Source: Bacteroidales bacterium UBA3297
GTDB lineage: Bacteria; Bacteroidota; Bacteroidia; Bacteroidales; Paludibacteraceae
Direction: 5' to 3'
Assembly (NCBI GenBank): GCA_002362105.1
Contig: DETD01000006.1
Coordinates: 1-39,668 of the forward strand
Length of the DNA stretch: 39,668 nucleotides
The notes beneath the pieces were generated by a model. It ran no database searches and was not told the DNA's origin. It saw nothing but the letters and a program-made list of their open reading frames with translations. Of this stretch, positions 23,489-31,218 are shown in pieces; the stretch's first letter is position 1; every line of letters starts with the position of its first letter. The position numbers were made by a program, and so were the translations under genes.

Positions 23489-25042
23489 TTACTCATAACC
23501 TAATGTTAGAAGGACCTCATTAGGGATCATCGGTTCCTCATTCAAGATTTCAGCATCGACTATCTCCACATCTACATCCTGTACTTCACACAAGTCTTTG
23601 CGCAAGAACGAATAATCCCATATCACATTCTCCTTATTGTCAATACAGGAGCATAATGGTTCATCGTAATGAACCTTATCCTTTGCTTCTGGATGGTTAG
23701 TAAGTTTCTGCAACCAGACCTGAGCATAATTGCTGTTCTCTGCCTCTATTAATAGTTGGCACACGTTAATGTTGGTCTTCAGCTGCTTGTCCGTGCATTG
23801 CAAAGATGACAAGCGTCCGATAATCCTGCTTAACTGGGGAATACACGTCGGGTTCTGTTCCAAAATGTGAACAGCAATCGCAATCATTGGTTCGACATCC
23901 TCTACAATTGAAGGTCCGGCATATATTTTTATGTCACCCAAGTCCATCGCAGGGTTGTAGTTTGTCAATCGGTCGTCAAACTCACCCAACAACCTCTTTA
24001 ACTGGCCAGAATCAGGAAACTTGTCACCAAACGACTTGATATAATACAGATGTTTGGTAAGACCTTTGAAAGCCCAATCCTTTCCGTTATATATGGGAGT
24101 GTTCTCAATATCGTACACCTTGTCCTTCTTCAAGGCATCACTCACAATATCTTCCGAGATATAGGTTTTCTGTATATTAAGTTCCATTCCAAAAGTAGCC
24201 AGAACCCGTTTGAGGACACCTCTAACCTCATACAACGCATCCATACTGTTCGAAAATACACGATAATCATCACGGTATCTCAATATTTCACATTTATCAG
24301 CCAGGTTCAGTTTCTCCAATTCCCTTACGATATGTGCATCCACATTCATAAGCACTAACTCTGCCAATAGATCATAAACAACAGATCCCTGTGGCAAGCC
24401 ATCTGACCCATTGCACATTTCGATTGTTCCCAGCACATTTTCAATATCGCGTGCCATAATTTTCCTTGTTTTAGAAGGATCAACAACGCCAACGTGTAAA
24501 AGTGCATTCTTTACACATTCCAACGAGATGTTTTCATAACAATGGCTTATATCGGTTACCATCATACGCTTATATTTTAACGACCTTCTCAACGAGCCCT
24601 GTTCCATTAAGTTCCACCAGTTCAAGATAGCAGTCGAGTTATGGAACTTCTCCTTGTTTTCAGGGACAACAGGTAGAGATGAAACCTCAACTCCTTCATT
24701 TTGCCCTTTAGCAAAACTTTCCAATAAGAGTTCCCAATTGTCAACAATAGCGTTAACTAATAAGTTGTACAGCACAGGGTTAGTCAAGGTAATATTCCTG
24801 GTTCCCCTGCCATTTCCTTTAGGAATACTTATATTGTGGTTAACCCTCAAACATTCACCATCAAGCTTTTCAAAGTCAACAACCTCCCCCAATGTCTTCG
24901 TCCCCAAACGTTCTTGACAAACGTTCAACACACCATCAAAATCAATATAGTCAGGCAGTTCTAGGGTACAATACTGTCGGCTCTTTAACAAGAAATTCTT
25001 TACTTCTTTTTTATTTAATTCTAAAATCGACTTGATTTTCAT
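23489..25042 (-). CDS. Reverse transcriptase of the 'unknown group'/defence type (YRDD)
   Basis: The 517-residue protein has reverse transcriptase motifs in order: NISIPKGNGRGTRNITL (69-85), motif A VTDISHCYENI (catalytic Asp164), GLPQGSVVYD (215-224), and the active site LRYRDDYRVF, in which the usual YADD is YRDD (256-259). A thumb and about 200 further helical residues follow, ending in an acidic stretch. It lacks NAxxH and VTG, so it is not a retron enzyme. The Arg-Asp-Asp form and lone setting resemble the 'unknown group' reverse transcriptases used in phage defence (DRT systems). I cannot place it in a numbered type. It follows the 243-residue gene by 35 bp under the shared operator. 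Confidence 0.85.
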   Translation of the reverse strand: MKIKSILELNKKEVKNFLLKSRQYCTLELPDYIDFDGVLNVCQERLGTKTLGEVVDFEKLDGECLRVNHNISIPKGNGRGTRNITLTNPVLYNLLVNAIVDNWELLLESFAKGQNEGVEVSSLPVVPENKEKFHNSTAILNWWNLMEQGSLRRSLKYKRMMVTDISHCYENISLECVKNALLHVGVVDPSKTRKIMARDIENVLGTIEMCNGSDGLPQGSVVYDLLAELVLMNVDAHIVRELEKLNLADKCEILRYRDDYRVFSNSMDALYEVRGVLKRVLATFGMELNIQKTYISEDIVSDALKKDKVYDIENTPIYNGKDWAFKGLTKHLYYIKSFGDKFPDSGQLKRLLGEFDDRLTNYNPAMDLGDIKIYAGPSIVEDVEPMIAIAVHILEQNPTCIPQLSRIIGRLSSLQCTDKQLKTNINVCQLLIEAENSNYAQVWLQKLTNHPEAKDKVHYDEPLCSCIDNKENVIWDYSFLRKDLCEVQDVDVEIVDAEILNEEPMIPNEVLLTLGYE

Positions 25043-25077
25043 ATAATTCCTTGATTTTTAGATTTTAAGAATCCAGA

Positions 25078-25809
25078 TTAACACGCCTGTTTACAAAAAA
25101 TCAGTTCATTTTCAGCCTGCTTTTTCTTGTAGCTTAAGATTGGTAAGTCTTTGAACTCATTCCATAGTATTTCAGCACGTCCAAGCAAGCCACCTACGTT
25201 TTTCCCACATTCAAGCTCCTTTTTTATGTTTTCTACCAAACAGAAAAACCTACTATACGCCCTCTTCGCATTCATTTTCTGTTCATCATAGTCTTTACAC
25301 GATGCTGTGTTAAAATGCTGAATCTTTCTAGTGAAGTATTCCTCAAATGCGGCAATCCTTCCGGTTTCAAAACTATTATCTTTCAAAAAGATCATGAACT
25401 TGACTATTCGGTTCTTATGCGAGTCTTCGCCTTCCATTTTTCTTGCAATAGACATCAAAAAATTCAATCTATCCATACGCTCGGAAGTTTGATATCCATC
25501 TCTTACATTAGCTATAATATCAATCACTAGCGTGTCAATATCAAACAACAACTGCTTTAGCACAAGTTTACCCATTTGCAATTTTGTACAATTATGAGGC
25601 ATTCTTAAAACACCACGTTCTTTTAACTCATTTAAATAAATCTCTGTGGCATTTATGTAAGAACTAGTCACCTGCCAAGCCTGACTACCTTCATTGAAGT
25701 AAGCTCTAACAGGTGCATAACCCCTCTTTGAAAAAATTTCGTCTCCATAGTTTTCCATGAAGCGTTCTGCTTTTTCCTTTGTACTGAAGTTGATTTTCTG
25801 TGTTCTCAT
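25078..25809 (-). CDS. Unknown helical partner of the YRDD reverse transcriptase
   Basis: This 243-residue protein is not recognised. The N-terminus (FSTKEKAERFMENYGDEIFSKRGYAPVRAYF) looks like a small mixed domain; residues 50-240 are mostly charged amphipathic helices with scattered cysteines. No catalytic motif, signal peptide or membrane segment is visible. It is the first gene of the operon whose second gene is the reverse transcriptase, 35 bp apart, with a perfect promoter and the perfect copy of the shared operator upstream. A role as RNA-binding or accessory subunit is only a guess from position. Confidence 0.72.
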   Translation of the reverse strand: MRTQKINFSTKEKAERFMENYGDEIFSKRGYAPVRAYFNEGSQAWQVTSSYINATEIYLNELKERGVLRMPHNCTKLQMGKLVLKQLLFDIDTLVIDIIANVRDGYQTSERMDRLNFLMSIARKMEGEDSHKNRIVKFMIFLKDNSFETGRIAAFEEYFTRKIQHFNTASCKDYDEQKMNAKRAYSRFFCLVENIKKELECGKNVGGLLGRAEILWNEFKDLPILSYKKKQAENELIFCKQAC

Positions 25810-25834
25810 ATGCTGTCTGTTTTTGATTACGCAG

Positions 25835-25865
25835 CAAAATTATAGTCCTACATCAAGGTAACAAA
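25835..25865 (-). promoter_or_regulatory. Promoter of the reverse transcriptase operon
   Basis: The minus strand reads TTTG (25862-25865), 19 nt, then TAATTTTG (25835-25842), a full consensus promoter. It lies 26 bp before the start codon at 25809. Confidence 0.8.
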
Positions 25866-25880
25866 GCAAAACAAAAAAGT

Positions 25881-25909
25881 TAATGGTTCCTATAAAATTG
25901 GAACCATTA
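25881..25909. promoter_or_regulatory. Shared operator, copy 2 (reverse transcriptase operon)
   Basis: TAATGGTTCC-N9-GGAACCATTA is a perfect inverted repeat with 10-bp arms. It lies directly above the -33 box; its centre is 60 bp above the -7 box, exactly as in copy 1. Confidence 0.78.
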
Positions 25910-25971
25910 GACCTATTTAAATATATTAGAACAAACAGGATACAAGTAAGGCAAGCGCATATTAAGGAACT

Positions 25972-26002
25972 AAAAAAAGATGTACCGACAACGATACATC
26001 TT
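25972..26002 (-). terminator. Rho-independent terminator of the WYL gene
   Basis: On the minus strand AAGATGTA pairs with TACATCTT (8 bp, 10-nt loop) and is followed by a T run. It lies 22 bp after the WYL stop codon and separates that gene from the operon below. Confidence 0.78.
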
Positions 26003-26024
26003 CTTAATACTAATTTGGCCATAT

Positions 26025-27104
26025 CTATGTTATTCCATACATTTCTGCCGTTTTTCTTATTCGCTCTTTCAGTTTATCTAGAACAGAATCGTCTTCAGCA
26101 GAAAGGATTTGCAAATCAGGACTAAACTGCAAAACACGGCCAAACATTTCTTTGTTTACTGTAACATCAACCTCAAAATCGCCATAACCGCGTTCTTTGT
26201 CATAGTCGTTTACTATGCGGTAGTTGGGCATTGGCTTAGACTTAAACAGGCCCCACATATACTCACCATAAGCCCTAAAAACTATTTTTTTGTGTTCCGC
26301 AAATGTCGAGCCAACCAAATATTTGAATTTATCCTCATAGAAGCCTTTAGGACATTCTTCATATTCCACGTCATCTAACTCGACAAGACCACCTTCAATT
26401 CGGTCCAAGGCCACAGAACAGCCCACACAGCCCTCCAAATCCTTAGAGTTTCCATATATATGCCACCTGCCATTGTATTCTCTGATAACATGCGGATGGA
26501 AAACAACAGGCACCACCTCTTTATACCCTTGTCTATAATTAAATCTGATAACCTTTTTCTCTTTCACATACTCATAAAGTCTTGGCAACAATTCAATATT
26601 GGTGAGTTCCCTATCCACGCTAGAATAAATGAGCTGTTGCCCTTTTGAACGAGCAGTTTTAATTTTTAACAGGTCTTGCGAACCTTCAAAGAAATAGTTC
26701 AACCAAGACGCAGGGAAAAAGCCAGCCGAGTCTTGGCAAAACTCCCAATAGGTCTTCAAATCGGTGATAACAGAAGCCGTCATCATATCTTTTAAAGGAT
26801 CTTGATCTTCTCCATTATATCTATATTCCTTTGTCCTATTGTTTCCACGCTTTTCCCAGCAGCCAGGATACCTTTCCTCAAGAGCCTGCCCTAAATACAT
26901 TACAGCTTTCTTCAGTTCGCCATACTTATCATTATTGGTAACCGAAAATCCTCCTCTTCTATTTTCTTTCGTTTTATTTTCTTTGGCTATGTATTCCTCC
27001 ATAACCGCAGTAAGGCTAAACCATTTTCCTTTCTTTACAAAAGAATACAAGATTCTCGCAAATTTTGCCTTGCTACTTTTACCCTCGAATAGATTGTTGT
27101 TCAT
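26025..27104 (-). CDS. WYL-domain transcriptional regulator
   Basis: The 359-residue protein has an N-terminal winged-helix-like part (KFARILYSFVKKGKWFSLTAVMEEYI), a middle segment, and a WYL domain at about 185-240 (VIRFNYRQGYKEVVPVVFHPHVIREYNGRWHIYG) with the usual strands and a final ligand-sensing-type C-terminal extension (to 359). WYL regulators control many phage-defence loci and respond to nucleic acid or nucleotide signals. It lies just upstream of the two operons that share a palindrome, and it is the only regulator nearby, so it is the best candidate to bind that palindrome. No copy of the palindrome was seen in front of its own gene, so it may not control itself through this site. 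Confidence 0.85.
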   Translation of the reverse strand: MNNNLFEGKSSKAKFARILYSFVKKGKWFSLTAVMEEYIAKENKTKENRRGGFSVTNNDKYGELKKAVMYLGQALEERYPGCWEKRGNNRTKEYRYNGEDQDPLKDMMTASVITDLKTYWEFCQDSAGFFPASWLNYFFEGSQDLLKIKTARSKGQQLIYSSVDRELTNIELLPRLYEYVKEKKVIRFNYRQGYKEVVPVVFHPHVIREYNGRWHIYGNSKDLEGCVGCSVALDRIEGGLVELDDVEYEECPKGFYEDKFKYLVGSTFAEHKKIVFRAYGEYMWGLFKSKPMPNYRIVNDYDKERGYGDFEVDVTVNKEMFGRVLQFSPDLQILSAEDDSVLDKLKERIRKTAEMYGIT

Positions 27105-27173
27105 CGTAAAAAATATTCGGATTATCCTATATTTATGTCCTTTTGTTGGAAGAGTTTGAAGTGCAATTTATCT

Positions 27174-27606
27174 CTAATACGGATGTTCCCTGTTAGCGAC
27201 ATAGGCTCTTCTGTTTTTTGTGTTGAATGCCTTGTAGTCGTGTCTTTCGTTAAAAATCTGAATAGTGTTTTTTTAGTTGCTTTCTTGCATCTGCATCACC
27301 ACCTGCTCTTACGATTTTGAGCTCAACGAAAGCGAGAAAGTGTTCGCTTTCACATAGGACCATCGCATCACAGGTGCTTTCTTTCTGTCCGTCACCTCGG
27401 TCAATCTCTATGTTGTAGTCAATAGGGATGAGTTGGAACGATTTACCGTTTGGATTGTTAATGACAGCGTTCCAATTATCAGGCTCAGAATCAGTAGTAA
27501 AAGCAGGGGCCGAATCGCCGTCAACAATACCGACAGTCTTTGAAGTCTGTTCGCCTTCCGTTCTGTACTCTTCCGCAAAGAAGTCTATTTCATTCCTCTT
27601 CTTCAT
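27174..27606 (-). pseudogene. PD-(D/E)XK nuclease partner, frameshifted at an A7 tract
   Basis: The first 113 codons contain a PD-(D/E)XK core: Asp80 in CDAMVL, and Glu95 and Lys97 in FVELK. In frame 0 the protein ends HYSDF at 27250. A +1 shift in the A7 run (27274-27268 on the minus strand) gives NTIQIFNERHDYKAFNTK and then NRRAYVANREHPY, a plausible helical continuation, with a stop at 27174-27176. The frame is therefore probably broken by a one-base change in a homopolymer, or read through by slippage. It overlaps the ATPase gene by 17 bp, so the two are made as one unit. Confidence 0.55.
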
Positions 27607-28822
27607 CGTCTCTAATATCTAGAATTTCAGAATACCTGCGGTTAGTGTCTTCCTGAATTGAGTTAAGCATATTCTCATCGGAAGGCATATTGTTATAAGG
27701 TTCCAACAATTTTATTTTTCCGTCGAGAGTAAGTTCGTATATTGTAAGGCTATTGCCATCAATCATGGACTGAGTTGGGACAATTGCAGACAGTTTCTGC
27801 TTGTTCTCTTCATTCTTCAGCACGTCGTACACCTGTTTCGCCTTAATCGCCAGCGTGAGGTAGTTGATGATATACGGGCTGTGGGATGTCATTACCAACT
27901 GGTTATTACCTAAACCAGATAAGTGTAGCAGTTCGTAAACAAGTTTCTCCTGGCTATCAGGAAAGAGGTTCTGTTCTGGTTCCTCAACTATACTGACAAG
28001 CCGCTTGCTGGTATTGTTGGAAAGCATCTTTATCAGCATGGTGCGGGTTTCAGCAGTAAGCGTATTGTCTTCCAAAACTTCCTTGATGCGTTTTTCATTC
28101 TTTTCAATCTCATCCTGGCTCTTTTTTTCTTCGTAAATGCCGTTAATAATTTTATCATAAAGGTATCTAAGCGTAACGAGCAAAGGAATAGAAGACTGAA
28201 GGCCGCTAGAAGCCTCGCTAACCTTGATATTGAAACTATCAGAAAAGATTTTGCTTATCTTATTGAGTCTGTCAAACTTAAATTTAACGTTGTTTACTGG
28301 AAGTTCGACGTCACCCTTCAAGTTTTCGCAAGCGTCGATATAGTCTCCTAACATAAAAAGCAAAGAAGGAGGAAGTATCTTGCTCTGCTTAGCATCTTTA
28401 CCGAGCAGACTTAACAGGTTGCGTTCGGCCGCTATATAGGAGATTTGAGGGCGTACGTATGTGGGAACAGAATGCTCAAAGGCACTAAGTTTCTCATCCT
28501 CGAACTTAAAATCGTAACACTCTCCTTTGTAATGTAGATATGAGTCAACCTTCACATAGCTGTCGATGTTCTGGAATTTGAGATACTTGTTGACGAAAGT
28601 CTTGCCCCTTTCCAAATCCTTGACTTTGAAATCGCCACGTAATAACGCTTTCTCAAGCCAAACGAAAGTGGAGTATAATTTAGCCACAGTACTTTTTCCG
28701 GTTCCTTGAGTTCCGCAAAGCAAAGTGTTTTGGTTGAACTTAATATAACCATTATTCAGTTCGAACCCGTCGCCAATCGCTCCAAAATTTTGAATTCTTA
28801 ACTCGTTAATAAAATGGGCCAT
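27590..28822 (-). CDS. AAA_15/SMC-like ATPase of a nuclease module
   Basis: The start is set at ATG 28822 (MAHFINELRIQNFGAIGD); the upstream in-frame start is only a TTG next to a palindrome. The 410-residue ATPase has Walker A GTQGTGKST near residue 37-45, an ABC-type signature region (SEASSGLQS, near 205), Walker B VSIVEEPEQNLFP near 280 and the switch TSHSPY near 315. This is the OLD/AAA_15 class that often works with a nuclease in anti-phage units. The small nuclease gene overlaps its end. An acidic tail (RDDEEEE) closes it. The nuclease partner is damaged here, so the module may be inactive. Confidence 0.82.
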   Translation of the reverse strand: MAHFINELRIQNFGAIGDGFELNNGYIKFNQNTLLCGTQGTGKSTVAKLYSTFVWLEKALLRGDFKVKDLERGKTFVNKYLKFQNIDSYVKVDSYLHYKGECYDFKFEDEKLSAFEHSVPTYVRPQISYIAAERNLLSLLGKDAKQSKILPPSLLFMLGDYIDACENLKGDVELPVNNVKFKFDRLNKISKIFSDSFNIKVSEASSGLQSSIPLLVTLRYLYDKIINGIYEEKKSQDEIEKNEKRIKEVLEDNTLTAETRTMLIKMLSNNTSKRLVSIVEEPEQNLFPDSQEKLVYELLHLSGLGNNQLVMTSHSPYIINYLTLAIKAKQVYDVLKNEENKQKLSAIVPTQSMIDGNSLTIYELTLDGKIKLLEPYNNMPSDENMLNSIQEDTNRRYSEILDIRDDEEEE

Positions 28823-28835
28823 AATAAGATACAAA

Positions 28836-28851
28836 TTCTACATGTGTAGAA
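28836..28851. promoter_or_regulatory. Palindrome at the ATPase promoter
   Basis: TTCTACA-TG-TGTAGAA is a perfect 7-bp-arm inverted repeat, between a -7 element (TAAATTTG on the minus strand, 28859-28866) and the start codon. It could be an operator over the transcription start. Confidence 0.55.
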
Positions 28852-28866
28852 ATTCACACAAATTTA

Positions 28867-29264
28867 AATACAGATTTCCTTATTTCTCTCTATATAGAAA
28901 TAATTTTACCCTAAATTACGCAAGCACTATATCTCAACAAATTAACACCATAAAAAGAATTTCGCCGAAAAAAGACCACATTCCGTTAAAAAAATGTAGT
29001 CACACGTCCAATATTCCGTTAAAAAAGTGTGGTCATACAGCCAATATTCCGTTAAAAAAATGTAGTCTCATGACCAATATTCCGTTAAAAAAGTGTGGTC
29101 ACGAGGACGAATTCAAGTATTAACAGCCTAAAATATAACATTTTAAAAGAGCACAAAGACGCATTCACAGAAAAGCTTGTTTTTTCGCAACCATGCACTA
29201 CAGGAAAACATTCCCCTTTTCGCAATCGGAGAGGAATTTGAAAGGAGGAATCAGAGCGGGTTGT
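28867..29264. other. Intergenic region with tandem repeats
   Basis: Between the ATPase promoter and the symporter remnant nothing but the 33-bp repeats (28981-29112) stands out. The rest is AT-rich without a credible frame. Confidence 0.5.
28981..29112. repeat. Four 33-bp tandem repeats upstream of the ATPase gene
   Basis: The motif TTCCGTTAAAAAA recurs at 28981, 29014, 29047 and 29080, each followed by a TGTRGTC-like stretch and CCAATA. The period is 33 bp in all cases, with no spacers, so it is a minisatellite and not a CRISPR array. On the plus strand it is open and encodes an 11-residue unit (IPLKKCxHTxN), but no start or family supports a gene. Confidence 0.88.
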
Positions 29265-29298
29265 AAAAAAAGCGGTTGCCGGGAAAACCGGCAACCGC
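29265..29298 (-). terminator. Terminator of the symporter remnant
   Basis: GCGGTTGCCGG (29272-29282) pairs with CCGGCAACCGC (29288-29298), 11 bp, then seven T residues on the minus strand. The hairpin is identical to the one after the intact symporter at 31571-31603. Confidence 0.88.
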
Positions 29299-29326
29299 TG
29301 TATGTATAAAATGCAAATTAGAAATC

Positions 29327-29587
29327 TTATGACTCAGAAACACCAGTTTCAGCGTTCTTACGACGGCTCTCAAGAATAGCAGAATTCTTCTTGATGAGGT
29401 CTTCGTCGATCTTGTAGAAGAACAAGGCAGCGATACCGATAGCAGAGCCAAGCAGAGGAAGCGCGGCGAATATGAACTTCAAAGAGCCGATGGTCTCTTC
29501 GCTGAGGTTGGTGTTTGCCACGAAACCGATAGTTGCCAAAGCGAAAGCAGGGATAGAGTTTGCCAAAGCCTGACCCAACTTCTGCAT
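29327..29587 (-). pseudogene. C-terminal remnant of a second GPH symporter
   Basis: Eighty-six codons repeat the last part of the symporter at 31636-33099 (QKLGQALANSIPAFALATIG ... NSAILESRRK). About 230 bp differ at only two positions between the copies. The very end differs: KNAETGVSES here against GEETTTAVAEKGNSDIVY in the intact gene, and the bases between stop and terminator also differ. It is therefore not a plain duplicate but the stump of a close paralogue, homogenised by gene conversion or formed by recombination. The coding sequence stops abruptly at 29586, where unrelated DNA begins. Confidence 0.85.
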
Positions 29588-29590
29588 TAT

Positions 29591-29827
29591 CTACATTTCT
29601 GCGAGCACCAATATATTTGAAAGATCGTCATTCTCATCATATTTGCATATCAAGCGCAATCTTATAGTCTTCTCTGAATACGACATTTCGGCAACGGGGA
29701 CTCCACTGGCCAGTAAGTTTTCAAGTTCCTTCTGCATATCAAGATTAAAGTCGTTATAACTTATCTCAGAAGTACCATAAAGGCAATGCGCTGCCCGTCT
29801 CCAACGTAGTAATATGGGGGATTGAAA
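29591..29827 (-). pseudogene. Orphan C-terminal coding fragment, unknown
   Basis: Seventy-eight open codons follow a stop at 29828-29830 and end at TAG 29591-29593. The peptide (SEISYNDFNLDMQKELENLL ... SEKTIRLRLICKYDENDDLS) reads like real protein but has no start codon near its beginning. It directly follows the AlbA_2 gene and abuts the symporter remnant. It may be the tail of a gene lost when the cassette was inserted. The family is not recognised. Confidence 0.4.
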
Positions 29828-29847
29828 CTAGAGTTCACCCATATCCC

Positions 29848-31218
29848 TCACTTGTCTTCCATTTTCACGATCCAACGTCCGCGAGTGCCGCCCTCTCGCA
29901 CTAACAAACCTAATTGTTGTAGATCAGCAATGTCACGCTTTATTGTTGTTCTTCCAACATTGCACTCTTGAGCTAATTCATCTAAGGTGATGCTTTCATT
30001 ATCTGCTACACATCGCAATATTGCACACTTACGATTACTCAGGTTGCGGAGTTGAGTAACTCTATTAGTGTCATTAGGTCCACTATTAGGTCCACTATTA
30101 GGTCCACTATTAGGTCCACTTGCTGTCGTGAACTTCATCATAATGTCTGCACCATTGACCGTGAACTCTGGTGTCGGGATGTCATAGTCATGGCACAGTT
30201 CACAGATCTTTTCTATACCACGTCCCCAACTCTCTATAAAGCCAGCTCGATAAAACGTGTTGGCAATATCTGGATTGTGAGGCAGAGAGCGATGCTTCTG
30301 CATAAGCGTTTCTGCAGTCCAATTTTCTGGGAAGACACAATCGTTGCTGATATATAGCCTATCTCTGTAGACACTTATCTGCACAGGAATTGAAGCAGAA
30401 AAGTCTTGATGAATGAGCGCATTGAACAAAGCCTCTCGCACAGCATCTTTAGGAAACGGATAATGTTCTATACGAGTGACGTTGTCGTATGAAATCTCAG
30501 CCGTCAGATATTTCGTATATAGCAAGTCGATGACACGTTCGGCTTGTATCATGAGCGAACCATGAATTTCGTCTTGATAACGGAGGTCGGCATCTGTTTC
30601 GAAGAAGCCTATCTTGACATACGACCCAGTAATCCACTTCTCAGGGTTGCGATGAAACAGCAATACAGTAGCTCGTTTCAAGAATTGTCCATCCAAGAGA
30701 TTGAGTTTCTCCAAAAGGTCATGGCGCGACAATTTCAAATCATCAGCACTCATGCGTCCGCTGCGCACCGCCTCGCGATAGAAGATGTCGAAACTCTCCT
30801 TGTCTAAATCATCAATGCCTACATTTTCAAGAGGCACGGAGTCCCATTTCTTGCCAGTCTTCTTTATGAGGAAGTTAGTAAGGGCTGTGCCCTGCAAAAG
30901 TTGTTTGGTGCTACCTGTACGATAGTGGTATTCGCCTCTATAGTTTACGGGATATAAGCTTTCGGGGACTGTTATCCTGATGACATCTTTTCCATCTTCC
31001 GAGAGCAAATCCACGTCAACAATAAGTCCAAGCAAGTCGCGCACTTTGTTGGGTATATCTTCAAGAAGTCTTTTAGAGTCCGCCACTCCGCATGGAGTTC
31101 CATCATCTTTCTTGCCTATGTATATAGTACCACCTTGGGCATTTGCAAATCCGCAAATCCACTTGATGTATTCGTCTCTCCAAGACTCCTTATATTCGAC
31201 TATCTGTGATTCTGACAT
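29848..31218 (-). CDS. AlbA_2 (Schlafen-like) ATP-binding transcriptional regulator
   Basis: The 456-residue protein begins with an AlbA_2/Schlafen nucleic-acid-binding domain (VEYKESWRDEYIKWICGFAN, then GGTIYIGKKDDG, residues 7-40). It continues with a HATPase_c_4/RecG-related region (FPKDAVREALFNALIHQDFS near 262-281; GRGIEKICELC near 345) and ends in a winged helix (KCAILRCVADNESITLDELAQE ...). Between them is a Ser-Gly-Pro-Asn repeat (four copies). Family members bind DNA or RNA and are common on mobile DNA and near defence genes, but their role is poorly known. The gene stands alone in a segment between the symporter remnant and the intact symporter. Confidence 0.82.
   Translation of the reverse strand: MSESQIVEYKESWRDEYIKWICGFANAQGGTIYIGKKDDGTPCGVADSKRLLEDIPNKVRDLLGLIVDVDLLSEDGKDVIRITVPESLYPVNYRGEYHYRTGSTKQLLQGTALTNFLIKKTGKKWDSVPLENVGIDDLDKESFDIFYREAVRSGRMSADDLKLSRHDLLEKLNLLDGQFLKRATVLLFHRNPEKWITGSYVKIGFFETDADLRYQDEIHGSLMIQAERVIDLLYTKYLTAEISYDNVTRIEHYPFPKDAVREALFNALIHQDFSASIPVQISVYRDRLYISNDCVFPENWTAETLMQKHRSLPHNPDIANTFYRAGFIESWGRGIEKICELCHDYDIPTPEFTVNGADIMMKFTTASGPNSGPNSGPNSGPNDTNRVTQLRNLSNRKCAILRCVADNESITLDELAQECNVGRTTIKRDIADLQQLGLLVREGGTRGRWIVKMEDK
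30073..30120. repeat. Four perfect 12-bp tandem repeats in the AlbA_2 gene
   Basis: ATTAGGTCCACT occurs four times without a mismatch (30073-30120), coding Ser-Gly-Pro-Asn on the minus strand. It makes a variable-length linker before the winged helix. Confidence 0.9.

Noticed and set aside
23489..25042. Group II intron reverse transcriptase
   Set aside because: No maturase or endonuclease domain and no intron RNA ends were seen; the YRDD form and operon setting point to the defence type.
25840..26022. Minus-strand 60-residue hydrophobic protein
   Set aside because: It would run across the WYL terminator, the operator and the -33 box of the operon; these signals explain the stretch better.
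28981..29112. CRISPR array
   Set aside because: The repeats are contiguous 33-bp units without unique spacers, and no cas gene is near.
28842..29123. Plus-strand protein with IPLKKCxHTxN repeats
   Set aside because: The frame is open only because the 33-bp period is a multiple of three. The part before the repeats is AT-rich noise and no ribosome site is seen.
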